DNA from: Polyporus tsugae
Taxonomy: Eukaryota; Basidiomycota; Agaricomycetes; Polyporales; Polyporaceae
Length of the DNA: 64,000 bases
Direction of reading: 5' to 3'
Assembly (NCBI GenBank): GCA_024305745.1
Contig: JAHRBS010000003.1
Location: forward strand, 2,790,001-2,854,000
A program made the position numbers and the translations under genes. This document shows, piece by piece, positions 45,386 to 57,863 of the stretch. Under the pieces are notes generated by a model. The model did not search any database and was not told where the DNA came from. It saw nothing but the letters and a program-made list of their open reading frames with translations. Every line of letters begins with the position of its first letter. Within the stretch, counting starts at the first letter, position 1.

Positions 45386-46542
45386 CTAGGTGGGGACGGG
45401 ATTGGAAGCTACGGACGTGCGAGTCGAGGTGGGAGCGAGAACGGGGGCGGCGGGCGATCCTCCGCATGCCCAGCTGATGACAGAGGCGACGTTGGCGACC
45501 GCCGCGCTCACGAAGAAGCTGGCGAAGGTGACGGCCCAGGCGAACAGCGAAGTCGCAGAGGTGTGGGCGTCGCTCTGGATCGAGGTCGCGCAGGCTTGAA
45601 CCTGACGGCTTCCCAAGGCGGTCGCAGAGGGGGGTGCGGAGGAGATCAGCGCGGTCGCGGCGGAGATTGCAGAGCTGAGGATCGCCGTCGCCGAAGAGAG
45701 TGTCGCTTCATCGAGCGTCGGGGCCGTGGCGAGGGCCGAGCTCTTCAGCGAGGAGACGGAAGAGAGCGCGGAGTCCACGATGGCGTTTGCGGAGGAGAGC
45801 GCAGAGGTGTGGAACGCAACGGCAGAAGAGCGCGCTGAGTTCACCCGTGCAGTGGCAGCGGCCAATACAGCGGTCTCCAGCGAATTGGCGGTGGTGAGCG
45901 CAGAGCCCATGACCGACATTGCGTAGGCCACTGCAGAGCCCAAGAGCGTGGTGGCCGAAGCGTCCGCAGGGCTCTCGAGGGCTGTCGCCACAGGATGCGC
46001 AGGGGCTGCAAGGTCGTTAGGAGACGAGACTGCAGACTTCTTGATGGGATAGACAGACGAGGCAGACGAGGAGGCCAACGTGGTCCCTGTGGAGATAGCA
46101 GAGCTTGCGAGCGCGAGCGCTAAGGAAACTGCAGAGTTCACGAGGTCGATCACGAGAGAGATGGCTGGGGCTGCTAGTGCGGTGGCTGACGCGACTGAAT
46201 TGGAGTTGGGGGGCATTACGAAGGCGCGGGAGGACAGCTTCGAGCCCGTCGTAGTGCTCACGGTGCCATATATACCTCTTCCAAGCGGTCGTTGGACAAA
46301 GTACGTGGCTGTCGGAGTGTCGGACTTCGTGGCCGTGGGGATGTCGACGATGGCGGATGGGGAAGTATGTGCTCCGCTTCCTTTCGCATTTGGACGCTTA
46401 TGCACGACTACGGGAGATGAAGGAACGGTCAGCGATGATGAGGCAATCCGTACGTTGTGGGGAGAGTACGCAAACCTGAAGCAACGGCACCCGCGCATGC
46501 AGAAAGACCTGTTGTGATAACGGCGTACTTGATTGCGACCAT
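45386..46542 (-). CDS. Secreted Ala/Ser-rich repetitive protein
   Basis: Exons 46542-46476 and 46407-45386 give 362 residues. ATG 46542 has a good context (acaATGG) and starts a signal peptide (MVAIKYAVITTGLSACAGAVAS). The 68-nt intron restores the long frame. A dibasic HKRP site follows directly after the leader, as for Kex2-processed precursors. The mature part is a degenerate repeat rich in Ala, Ser, Thr and Leu (SSALS, SATAL and SAVS units of about 10-12 residues) with few charges. A TATAAA box lies 95 bp upstream. It may be a structural wall or surface protein. No family is recognised. Confidence 0.55.
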
Positions 46543-46636
46543 TGTCGGGAGCGTATCGTGACTGGATGGACTAGGAACGCGAGCGAGCTCGGAGTAAGAT
46601 GATACTGCGAACAAGAGGAACTCAAGGAGCGAGCGA

Positions 46637-46642
46637 TTTATA
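46637..46642 (-). promoter_or_regulatory. TATA box of the Ala/Ser-rich gene
   Basis: TATAAA on the minus strand lies 95 bp before ATG 46542. Confidence 0.5.
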
Positions 46643-49600
46643 GGCACGCCGTGGAAGTGTTAGCCCCGAGCTGATGTCGCGGCCGATCGGTCATCCTCGA
46701 TCGGGTAACTCGGTAGATGACCGATCTGAAGTCCACTTCCCGAAACCTCTTGGTCTTGTTCGCAAGACTAATAATTGGCTGTTCTGAAGTATTAGATCGA
46801 TGAAGTCGTATAGTTAGCAGACAGCCGCGCACCGATGATGCCTCGAGACCATGCGGCCTTCGCAGAGGTAAATCCGACCACCACGCCATACCCGAACTTC
46901 GAGGGCGTCAATAGGCAGTGGATCGCGAGGGAATATGACGTCAGACAAATTTGATGGTATGGGTCTTGAACGGCGCGCGCGCATAGTTTGACCAGCCTGA
47001 AGACGCAACCCGCTATATCAACCTCTATGAAGTTCGATTGACGACGCGACATTTCCAAAGGTTCGTTGACTTGATTCAACGCCCCAGCACTGAACACTAC
47101 AAGGATCCACTATTGCGACGCCGCGGTTTGCGTGATTAAACATTTGGCCTATCCAACGCGTCAAGGTAAGCACTCGCTTGTATCGCAGTACAAAACTTTT
47201 ACTCGCCGTGAACCTGATAGGGCTACCGATTCATGCGGCGGTTGGTGGATGTGGGGCCGCATGTGCGAGAAGCACACACCGCCCTCATGATTGACGCAGG
47301 ATGAGGAGAAAAACGTTCTAAGATGGAGGCGGAAGGGATAGCCGGCGCCCAAGTGAGGCGGCGAGAGTATAAGCTCCGCGGCGGCGCGAGTGGGTGAAGG
47401 TTCAGCGTGACCGAGCGTTTCCCTGCGCACATTGGCGGTGCCAGCAACGACGGAGACGGCGCTGCAACGTGGCACGGTGAAAACTTTGCGGAAGCAGGCC
47501 GGGGAAGATGGAAGACGTGCGCACCGCCGAAACCCTAAGCTTGTACTTACGAAGGTTTTCCTTCGTGGGGCTGTGCACTGCGAATCCGGCCTCCGAGATC
47601 GTCCGATCGAGGGTCGTTCGAGCCGCGGTGGTACGAGTTGCGCCACAAAGCCCAGACTGCTTGATATCCGCTGCGGATGGCAGTTCCGCGTTTACCTGGA
47701 CGTCCGAAGAGACATCCACCTTGCCGTGCACAGTCTGAAGATCGCTTGGCCGTGACAGTACTCCAGATAGCGTAGACGTCAGACCACGACTGTCAGACGG
47801 TACATTGGTCACCGCCAAGTAGTATACTATCGACCGCGTATCGTCAAATGGCGGGAGTAAGACGGTAGGCCCTGTCGCGTACGGATCAGATGTCGTTGTG
47901 TCCACGGGTCTGATAATGTCACAAACACTTACCTTACATGTATCTCACGACGAGCTGACCCGGAATAGGGAAGCAGGGCCTAGCATAGTGCTAATCTAGC
48001 CCCCCTGATCTCCTGGCTTACGTCTGAAGATTTGGGGGTGGTCATCGCAGCCCTTTCCGACAGGCCAGTCGAGTAGTCGATCCGGTACGCCCGAGTCCTC
48101 ACGGCGGCGTTCCCGCCGATGTGAAGCAGCTGTTGTTCGTCAGTATATGATGCGGCTATAGCGAAAGCCACGCTTCCACGTACGTGGTGGCAGAAACAAC
48201 GGACGACTCCGTATTTCACGGGGGATACTTCGCGTGGGGCGGTCGTAGCACTGGCATAGCAACGAAGTTCCGACGCGCTGTGGCTGAGCACCAGTTGGAG
48301 TTAGACCTCAGTTGAAACTTCACTGGTTTGGAAGACACCCGTGGCCGCGGGGGCGATACACGTGCGGTGACGTGAGGGCGCGAGTATGTGTAAGTGGCTG
48401 TATGCGGTCGATCCAAGGTAGGCAATCGGGCTCTCGCTGCGCTGCTGCGGCGAGAGGCTGCTGTGCGAAAACAGAGGATTTGGAGGATCCGTGAGCGCAC
48501 TCTGAAGGTACACATGGCACATCGAACGAGTTCCGCACCGTCGCACCATCGCCTTCGCATGGCCAGCCAAGAATCTAAAAAGCTTCGAATTCGTCAACAA
48601 TACACAGAGAGACAGAAACTAGACAATGGCGCATGCATACAGTAGGCAACACCGGAATCTTCATCGTTAGCCCCGACCTGTCGGGCGAACATGAGTCCAA
48701 GGGCAGCACCGCTCTGGCCATGTGCCACGACAATCTTTCCGCAAGTTTATTCGCAGAGGCCAGATGTGCAAGCCAGTGCTGATACAGTTGGGGAGGACAG
48801 CACGTCGACGTCGCCCTGCCCTCCGCTACAACCACCACGGATGTACGATCTCGATGTCTGCCATCCGAGTCCACCGCTTCCCCATCGACCTTATGGCATC
48901 CAGCGTTCCGCCATCGCCGAGAACCAGGACGACTCACGAGGACCAGCCCAGCCTATCCATCCGTCCGTCCGTCCAGTAAGTCGCTGCGCAACGTGAAAGA
49001 ACCGGATGTAAGTAGGTAGTACTGTACGTACCTGTGCGTGCGTGAAACGGAGCGCGAGCTCGAGCGAGTCACCGAGCGCACGCCGCGTGGTGAGTACGGT
49101 TCCAGTCAGATCTTCAAGCTTCAGGAATCAGAGTCGACGGTCGTACCGCGGCGATAGATGCGAGTAATAGAGTATGTACGCACTTGGTACGCACGGTAGC
49201 GTCGACGGCGACTCGCGAGCCTGGACCCTCGCCGCCGCCGCACGACAGTCCCGTCCAAAGTCCGAAGATCGAACCCGCGCGCAATTTTACAAAACGTTGT
49301 AACAACGCTCAGCGGCGCGATCTGGCGTGACATTATTATTGGCGCAGCGTCGGCATCGAGAGTCCAGGCCCGCCGAGCACGGTGACGATGGTCGGGTGAG
49401 AGTACTGAGAGCTACCGAGAGTGACAGGTGGTGAAACTAAAGCTCGAGTCGACCGACGACAGAGCTCGGAGAGCGCTCGCTCTTGCACATCGGAGTCCGG
49501 ACCCGAGAGCCCAGACCGCGAGTCCGCGACTCATCTCATGCCTTTGACCATCCTACACCTGTGGAACTTGAAGTCATCAACAAGTCTTACCCCCCATGTG

Positions 49601-50792
49601 TCGCACTGTCGACGTCTGGCCACAATGCAACAGTGAGACAAGTAGCAACGTCAACGCGCATCGATGTCATACATGGACAAGCTCCACACATCGTGCGCAA
49701 ATGCTCCTTTGCCTTTGCCAATTGTCCACTGGGATCCAGATCAACGTTCAACGCAGCCAGCTGCAGCTTGGGCTCGAACAGATAAGTATCCGACGCCATG
49801 TCCGGATCGATATCGATCATCATGGGGAATCAAGACAACACGTACAATGTCGTATTGCGATGATGGGTACCGGTACCGGTATCGGTATGTGCAGCGTACA
49901 TGTGTACACATGAAAGTCGACGTCGATATGTTGTACATGTACAATACTCGTATGCGTATAGATGGATGTACTATGAATGCATGCATGCACGGAGGTATGT
50001 ATCTACGGATGAGTGTAAGTTAGCTCGACCAAGCTTATTGTCCGTATGTGATAGACGCTATACCGACAAGGACGAGATGGGATGGGATGGGATGAGATGA
50101 GATGTGGTGATGTGAGAAGCAATGTACACGACGAGCACCAATCCCTTCACGGAAACAATAACAAGTACCGAATGCAGGAGACATGTGTTGGAGAAGCCAA
50201 AGGAGGAATGCGGAACAAGATTGAAAGCAACTGATAATACATGCAATGCGATGAAGGGAGAGAAGATGACAGCGAAGACACGAAGAACGCCGGTGCTGTG
50301 CGGTATGATATCAATGGCCCGGATCATGCACTGCAGTGCGCGAAATCGAAAATGCAAAGGAAAGATGGAAGAACGAAGCAGGAGGCATGATATAGAGATT
50401 ATGATGAGGATGATAATGATGATAATGATGTACAGAGGCATCGGACCAGTCCTATGCGCAACAACGGATACGGAATGGGGTGGTGATGGTTCGAGAGCAA
50501 CACAATGCGCAAAGCAGATTAGAGGAAATGATGGTACGAGTGTAGCAGCGATCATAGCATAGAATAGATACGACCAGGGACGGAGTCCGGACATGCAAAC
50601 GCGCAAAGCCCAGGCGAGTCAACGCCGGCACGAAGCGGAAGTCGGCAAGAGGCGACGCGGGACCGTTAGCATGTACGCATACAGTACGCATAGAGCAGGC
50701 ATACAAGCATAATGCAGGTCAACCGCAGGGGAAATCGCCACGCCAGACGCCGTCGCACGGACGGGGAAGAGAGATGAAATGGATGCAGGCGC
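46643..50792. other. Gene-poor region, one weak minus-strand candidate
   Basis: At 47550-48290 (minus) two adjacent open segments read like protein (FAIAASYTDEQQLLHIGGN; SDPYATGPTVLLPPFDD). Plausible donors lie at about 48021 and 47557, but the phases do not join cleanly and an in-frame TAG lies between, so I do not call a gene. A simple repeat lies at 50080-50105, with ATG/ATA repeats near 50400-50440. Confidence 0.3.
50080..50105. repeat. GATGG microsatellite
   Basis: Tandem gatgg and gatga pentamers. A second ATG/ATA-rich simple repeat lies near 50398-50432. Confidence 0.8.
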
Positions 50793-52033
50793 TCACGAAA
50801 TCTCGACGAAGCTGCGCCAGCTCCGTGTTGATCCGTCGTTATCCCCGAAGTCGATGAAGTTCGCCAAGGGGGACAGCAGGCTCTCGAGCGTGCCTCGTCG
50901 GCTCCTTCCAGATTTCGGGCTCGGCACCGACGATATGCGTTTCCGGGCCGCGGCTGTACGCTGGGGAACGACGACGTCCTCCTCTTCCTGCAGAACGTCG
51001 AGGAGAGTCGGCTGAATGGGGGTCGTGATGGGCGCGGACATCGGGCTCGACGACGACACGGGAGAGGGGCCTTCAGTCTCGTCCAGATCGCCGTCGTCTT
51101 CGTCATCGCTCATGCTCATGAAGTTACTCGGACGAGACCGATGGCGTGCCCTACGCTCCACACGGCCCTCGAGCGCAGCAAGGGCTGCCGAACGGTTCAC
51201 CTGACGTGTCCTGACAGATGCAGTCGAGCGAAAAGATGGACGGGCTTGGAGAGGGATAGCAGCGGGGGCCGAACGCAGAGCCTCGACGGAAGGATGCGAG
51301 GTTTGCATAGCTGAGGGCGACGTGGGGGGAGAGAAAGCGAAGTAGGACCGCTCGATCGGGGACAGAAGGGGAGAGATGGGGGAGAGGATAGATGGTTCCG
51401 AGTACGCCGACCGATGAAGGGACGAAGATCCGCTGCTCGTAAGCGGTGAAAGGCATGCCGAAAACGTGATGGACAGGTCGGCTGGACGCTTGCGGCGGGG
51501 GATGGCGGGAAGCTGAGAAGAAGGGACTGGCTTCACGCCAGGGAGACCCTCACGCGACGAATGGCGTACAAGGCTTTTGCGGGGGTGGGGAGGAGACGCA
51601 GGCTCGGAGAAGGAAGCGAACTGCATGGGCAGACTATCGGGAGTGTGAGCAACGTTCATTCAATCAAAAAAGATTACACGACGCACGACATGGGAAGAGG
51701 CGCTGTGAAAGGTGTCGGGCCAAAGTGAGTCGTCGCACGGGACGTGAAGGTGTCCTGTCTGCGGAGGCTCATTGAGCGCATCGACCGGCTTTCGGCAAGA
51801 TCGAGAGAAAGGAAGGAGTTGCCGGCGTCACGGCGGCGGGGAGCCAAGGTGAGGAAGATACCGTGCTCCTCCGAGGTAGCAGTCTCATATAGACTGTTGA
51901 CACTAGCGTCGACCGGGAGACTTTCGCGGGGGTCCTTCTGTTGGAGTTCGACCGAGGGACGGCGGGAGGTGGAGGGGGTGTTGCTCTCGGAGAGCAGGCC
52001 CGAGGTGAAGAGTGGAGAGTACTGGGCAAACAT
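50793..52033 (-). CDS. Conserved basidiomycete protein of unknown function
   Basis: Exons 52033-51678 and 51633-50793 give 398 residues. The intron is only 44 nt and restores one frame across two long open stretches. The protein is Ser/Pro/Arg-rich and mostly disordered. Short blocks I associate with an uncharacterised family in Agaricomycetes are LPMQFASFSEPA, RRKRPADL, NRSAALAALEGR, NFMSMSDDEDDG and the C-terminal WRSFVEIS. No catalytic motif or membrane segment is visible. Basic stretches suggest a nuclear or regulatory protein, but that is inference. Confidence 0.65.
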
Positions 52034-55000
52034 GGCGGGATGGGGTATGCGGGGAGACTGTCGGTGACGTCAATGGGGTCGAGGAGGAATGGGAGTCTCC
52101 GATATCGAGGGGCACGTCGAGGACGACGGAAGGGGGGAACGAGGGACGGTGGGGCAAGGCGCGTTCTATTATATGCGTTGAGCACGCGTCGTGGGCGGTT
52201 TTTGCTTTTCGTGGGCGACTGATTCCACACGTGGCCGATGAGATTTCGATCGGGTTGCCCTGGCGTCCAAACGTGTCCCCGGCCATTTCACACCCCGTCA
52301 CCCTTCACACACTCGATTCTCGCCGGCGGCTCGTCGGGTGCCACTCGCCTTCGACCATGCTTTCTCCAGTGTCTTCTCCGTCTTCATTATCCGGTCTTCC
52401 AACAGAAACCCTTCCCGTTGGGTTCTCTTGTGTCTCGCCTCGCGTTTGCATTGTCCTCCATCGAGTGCACCCCTTCCGAAGTCTCCCGAATCGCACGACT
52501 GTGCTGGGCAGCGGATCCATCGCGCTTCTCGCCCGCTATCCGTGCCACAATCAGTCGATGTAGCCATTTTGGGTGGTTATCCGGAGCTCCGCGCAAGGGA
52601 CAACGCTCGCTCAGCTGAGACTCTCGCCCCACCTCGCTCCCAGGCCGGACTCCGTGCCGATGGCCAAGTTCTCCCCCGGACCCCACGTGCGGGGCCTTGC
52701 CCTGGTCTTGCCACAGATGACCTCACTCGCGACTGGCTTATCGTCTTGTTCCTGCTCACCAGTACTTACTTTCTTGGTAAGTGAGTATCTGCTCTCGGGC
52801 TCGCGCAGCTGGCCCGTCCCCGCCGGACTCACTCTATCAAAACTCTGAGACTCCAGGTTCGTGTTCTCACTCACGTGTCAATGCGGCGTCCACATCTCAA
52901 CACTTTCGCAACCCCCAACTTCGCAAGGACACAGCACCGGCCGCATTACTATACTTATCGCTGTGCCACCGGGCGTTCACGTTGACTTCACCGCTGATAC
53001 TTATGATGACGCTCAGGTACACGCCTCCCCGTGTTTATATGAGGGCGCACCGATCTCCTCAGATCTCTGAACGCCCCGGTGCCACCTCGTCCCGCGTACC
53101 GCGTCTGTTCCTACGTATTGTCGAATGCTATCGCCCAAAAACATGTCTAATCATTCACCCTTGGTGCAGTTTGGTCAGCACCGAGTGCGCTGGTCGCGGT
53201 CCGGACCCCATCTGTGCCGTGTATGCGCATGCACGCCCGCCTGTACGCATCCATGCTCGCAACATTAAGGCATCGATGATCCTGGCTGAGAACCACGGGA
53301 AGCAAACGCCGCCGGCACCCGTCTCCAAGCTGGGACCACGCCTTTTCCCCGTCGAACCACCGCATCTGCGCCTATCTCATGGTGCGGGGAAGCACACCGC
53401 GGATGCAGTTTCCCCGCCTCGATTCGATTCGCGTTGCGTTGCGTACTGGCATGGACGAGCATACGCACATTGGCGATTGATTATTTGCATTTATCGCAGG
53501 GCTCCTCGGGCGAAGACGTCGCCTCACTTCCTTAACCTTCGCTCTTCCAGCTATGAATAGCCGTCGTCCCACTGCCCGGCTCCTCGATCTCGTCTGTAAA
53601 GGTGACGGACGAGTCAACAACAACAACAACGATATCCGCATCGGGCGGCAACGCTGCCACATTCGGATGAATTGTCGGCAAGCTCGCCGACTGCGGCCGA
53701 CATGGTAGAAAGTGGAGGCGGCAGGCGCCCCATGCGGGCGAAGCCGTCTCAGGTTGGTTCCTGTCGGCGCCCCCGATTGCTGCAGAACAAAAAGGACGGT
53801 TCGCGAGCTGCCCTCGCCCATCATCGACGTCGATATCGACATCGCGGTCGCCAAGAGGGTCCATCTTCCTATTGTCCACTGCGGCTTCTCTCGACAAAGT
53901 CAAGTCACAAAGCAGCGCTATGTTCCACTCTCATCATACGACGCGTATGTGCGAACGTGCACCTCATGCACGACAGCCCGCCCATAATTGACCTTGATCC
54001 GCCCTCGGAGGAGGCGTCCGCATCAACTCCCACGCCTGCCACCGTCGACAGCCCAATCGGGCAGGTTTCCAGCACCGGGCAGTTGAAACACGATCGGCAC
54101 CGGGGGCCGGACACATGGACGCCGCAGCCTCGTTACGACCTGCCACAATGGGACCCTCGTCCCGCCGGCCCAGCCACTTGCTCCCCGGTCCCGACGTGTC
54201 GGGCGTCGGGCGTCGGGCGCGCAGTGCGCAGTGTGTGCGGGCGCCCGGCGCGACCTCCGGAATCACAGACTCGTGTGCTTGGCTTGGCGCGTCGGGACTG
54301 TCAGTGTCAGGTTGGCACTAGTGGCACCTCTTCACGTCTTGTGCGCCCACCCGCCAGCGATGAACCTGAGGCTGACGGTGATTCGCGGGTCGCGGCTCTG
54401 AGCGCTGAGCCTCGACGATGACAGCGCGCGGTGTGCCACGACTTGCAAATCTTTTCAGCTCGATTTTCTGCTTAGCCTGAGGGGCGCCGCTGCGCGTATG
54501 GGATGCACAGTGAAGAGTGCTAGAGTGTTCTGGATATTGGAATGATCGCGAGCCTGAGCGTGGTGCGGAACGTTGAAAATGATTGACCATGAACGCAGCC
54601 GCCTGCCTCCGCCTGCCCACCGGGTCTCGGGCGCGGGGCCGACAGTATGCACATTGCACACCACCCCACTGTGCATGTGGTCGTTCAACGTTGGCGTGCT
54701 CGAGGCCCGAGGATGTCGACGAACCCTGGACGTCCGACGAGTCGTCCAACCGTAACGTTCGGCTTCTCAGGGCGCTGTTGGCAACGAGACGGTGGCGCGC
54801 GTCGTCTCTTCAGCCTGAAACGGAGATCACCCCGTCTTCTCCACCAGCCTGTCTGCTAGTCCTGGCTTGGTTGGGTTTCCATGTGCGTCGTCGATCGCCT
54901 TCCATATTCTCGTCGAGCTACTTACTTGCTTACTCTTGCTTACCTCTCCTCTGCCAAGAACTGGAGTATGCCTGGCGGGCTGTCGTGATTACGAAGAAGA

Positions 55001-57259
55001 TGTGGCAGTAACTGGATGTCTTGACGACGGCGGCAGCCTGCCTTAGGTGCCTGCACTCCGACCCTTCGTACCTCGGAGAGGATTCCGGAAGGTCAGACGA
55101 TGATGTCAGTGCGGGCCGCGAGTGCGAGCCCCTTGACAGACACATGATACTTACTCAGTGAGTTGTTATCGAAATTTGTGACATTCGCGTTCAAACTTCG
55201 AACTTTGGAAGTTCGGATGACGTGGCGCGCGACGGTGGTGTTGAGCTGCCCAGGTCGTTCGCCACCCTGCACCTGTCCATCTTCCGGATCCACTTGAGCA
55301 TCCAGCGGGAGCAGCATCATCATGCATGAATGATGAAGGCCTGTGTCCGTCCCGCTTTTTGTCATTCACCCTCTCCTAAGTATTTTCCTGCAAGTTTTTT
55401 TTTCCCGGATCCCTTGACGTCCGGTGCGGATATCAATATTCAATGTTGTTCGTGTGCAATGTGCATACCCAATTAACGTCTGGCCAGCAGCCTTTCCGCC
55501 TATCACGGAATCCGAAACGCATCCCCACGAGCCCCTCCCTTCTCTCACCGACCCTGCACCGACCCCCCCGCACCTTGTTCGCCCCGGAGGGCCTAGGGAG
55601 CCCGAACGTCGCCGGATCACAAGCTAATACGTGGTGCGCAGGTCTTGTGAGCTTGCATGGCTGATCGGGTCAAGCCCTTGAGGGAAGACCGGGCGGCCGC
55701 CGTGCAACGTGCAAGGGTCGGCGAGTCGGTTAAGGGAGACCGCAGTCAGGGTATGTGCATGCAATAAGTCTAGTATGCTGTCGTGCAGATGCCGCCTTCC
55801 TCATATTTGCTCTGCAGAACAGAGATGGTGCCCCGAACGTTTCACATCGACCACTTTGGGTGGCCTTCTTTCTTGGGCTTCGCTGCCACTGCCGCCTGCG
55901 AGACGTGGAGCGTAGTAGAGCACTATGCAGGAGGTTCGTGGAGGTGGAAGTGGGCACGTCGTTGTCTTCCTTTGGTATATGTAGTTCCATCGTACGTCGA
56001 GGGGCACACGAGCGGTTGGAGAACAAGTCGTATTCTTGTTCGGCGTCCGAGCGCGCTGACAAATTCAACTTCAGGCAGAACTAGGCAAGCCTTCTAGTGA
56101 CTAGTCTGCGCTTGTTTGTTACGTCGCCCTCACGCGCGTCCCGCCGTTCGTTATGCTCTAAGAGCGCCTTGGTGGCGGCATCGGGAGCTTCAAACGCGCG
56201 CATACAGCTGTCAGCCCGTCTGACTGGAACTTCCCGAACGCCAGACATCGCTGTTCGAGCCTCGACCCCTCTCGCAGTCGTCGAGAGTCCTAGTCAAACA
56301 CAACGCCGCGGCGTTCAACTTCACGAGACTGTGGCCGCGGCGAGCGTTCTCCGCCCAATCGCATCACAGGTGGTCCGGCCACTTTCGACATACCGTTCCC
56401 CCACTACGTCACTTCTTAGCGTCCCGCTGGCGCGAGCTTAACGCGCGCGCGCCTACAACTTGAAAGGATTGCTTAGCCTCATCATGGCTGTGGGCGGCAC
56501 GCATCACGATTCCACGACACTGTGATAGTGCTTCCTTTTGTTTTTCCAGCAGGGTGGCCGTCGGGTTCAAGGGCCCGTGAGCGCTTGAGCACTATTGCGT
56601 CCGGTTCCCAGTCCGGTTCCCAGCATTCCTGACGTCGTACTTATGTTGCTCGGCGCGCGTCCGGAATGCGAATCGCGCGATTGAGTATTACAGTACATTT
56701 GTCGCTCACTGATGGTCGTTGCCAGACATTTCGCGCGCGTTACAGGAATGAATTAATGACGGGGGACGGACGTTCGAATCTCATTGACTGGGCAATACCG
56801 TACAGTACGTGACGGCCACTCGGACTGACCAATGCGACACTGACTTGTCACCTTTGTTTAGCTTAGGCATCGCATCGTCGCAGCAGTTTAACCCCTGGTG
56901 TCACCAAATAATTACAGAAGGCGCGCGCCCTAGTGCACAGGCAAGTATATCGTCGTATCTCCTCAGTGAGTCCTGTGGTCGATCTTGTCTGAACTCTATT
57001 CAGGATGCGCAGGCATGTTCTATCCGTAGGTATCGTGGAAGTGGGTCGTTGCTAACCGCGGAAGACGTCACGGACATGAACTTCCTGGGCACCGGCACCC
57101 GCGCGGGCTGGCATGGGGGCCGAGTGCGAGTCACCGACACACATTCCGCGTTTCCCGGCTTGTCCACCCACGGATATCCTTGACTCCCGAAACCATCATA
57201 CGTACTTGCACACACACACGACGTCGGACACTGGCAGCGCATCTCCGTCTGTCGACCGC
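52034..57259. other. Long stretch without a convincing gene
   Basis: A plus-strand start at 52358 begins with LSGLPTETL, reminiscent of an F-box start, but the frame does not continue as one. The longest frame (52781-53560, 259 codons) has the composition of random GC-rich sequence and no splice partners. A frame at 56097-56441 is Arg/Ser/Ala-rich without known motifs. A 12-bp tandem duplication (cagtccggttcc) lies near 56600-56625. Confidence 0.35.
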
Positions 57260-57863
57260 ATGTCTGCGAGTACGAGGTTTGAGCCGCATGGGCGCGGCCT
57301 CGTGGATCAGCCTCGCGGCACGTCTATGACATTCTTAGAGTTTGAGTCTCAAGGGCTTACAGCCGCGAGATCCGCACATCTCTGGCTGGCTGCGACATTG
57401 GAAGAGTCAAGACGGCTCGAGAAGCTGGGACGCGTTCATTACCGCGACGGTGAGTGTGGCCTTTCACAGTCTGCCAATCATATTATGCCTCGTTAATAAT
57501 CGAAGCAAGCTTACCAGAGGTCGTACAGGATCTATCACTTTGGCGCACGGCCAAGCTCGAAGCAGCTGTCTCGACCGCCCGCTGTGAGTTATCTCCGGTG
57601 CCCCCCCCTCCCCCCAAACCCTTGCAAACTCCAAACATCGCGCGACGATGGCTGATGTGTATCTGACGTTCCTCCTCACGGTCCAGACTCCAGACGTTGA
57701 TTCAGATCGCGGCATCGATGAGCTTGGAGTGCTTCTCCCCGCCGGCGATGCACATCTTGTTACTACGCTGCCGCGTGCATCACGCGAGGCCCACGACCGC
57801 CAACTGTGGCGGCACCGCTGCGCCGTCACGCACGCGGGATGGCCACCCATGGGACGGATGTAA
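57260..57863 (+). CDS. Small hypothetical protein (141 aa), weak
   Basis: Exons 57260-57449, 57518-57583 and 57694-57863 join with canonical GT-AG sites in consistent phases and give 141 residues. There is a mostly helical stretch (LWLAATLEESRRLEKLGR; LWRTAKLEAAVSTAR). No family is recognised. The intron phases are the only support, so it could be a chance model. Confidence 0.3.

Noticed and set aside
47402..48291. Possible multi-exon minus-strand gene
   Set aside because: Segments look protein-like, but the phases do not join and a TAG intervenes, so it is kept only as a remark.
52358..52563. F-box-like start (LPTETL)
   Set aside because: The frame does not continue with the rest of an F-box, and no splice restores one.
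52781..53560. 259-codon plus-strand frame
   Set aside because: Its composition is random, it has no splice partners, and no domain is seen.
56097..56441. 114-codon frame rich in Arg/Ser/Ala resembling a mitochondrial leader
   Set aside because: The same composition runs to the end of the frame and no mature protein follows.
56760..56800. Possible tRNA T-arm (gttcgaatctc)
   Set aside because: No acceptor stem, D-arm or anticodon arm could be folded around it.
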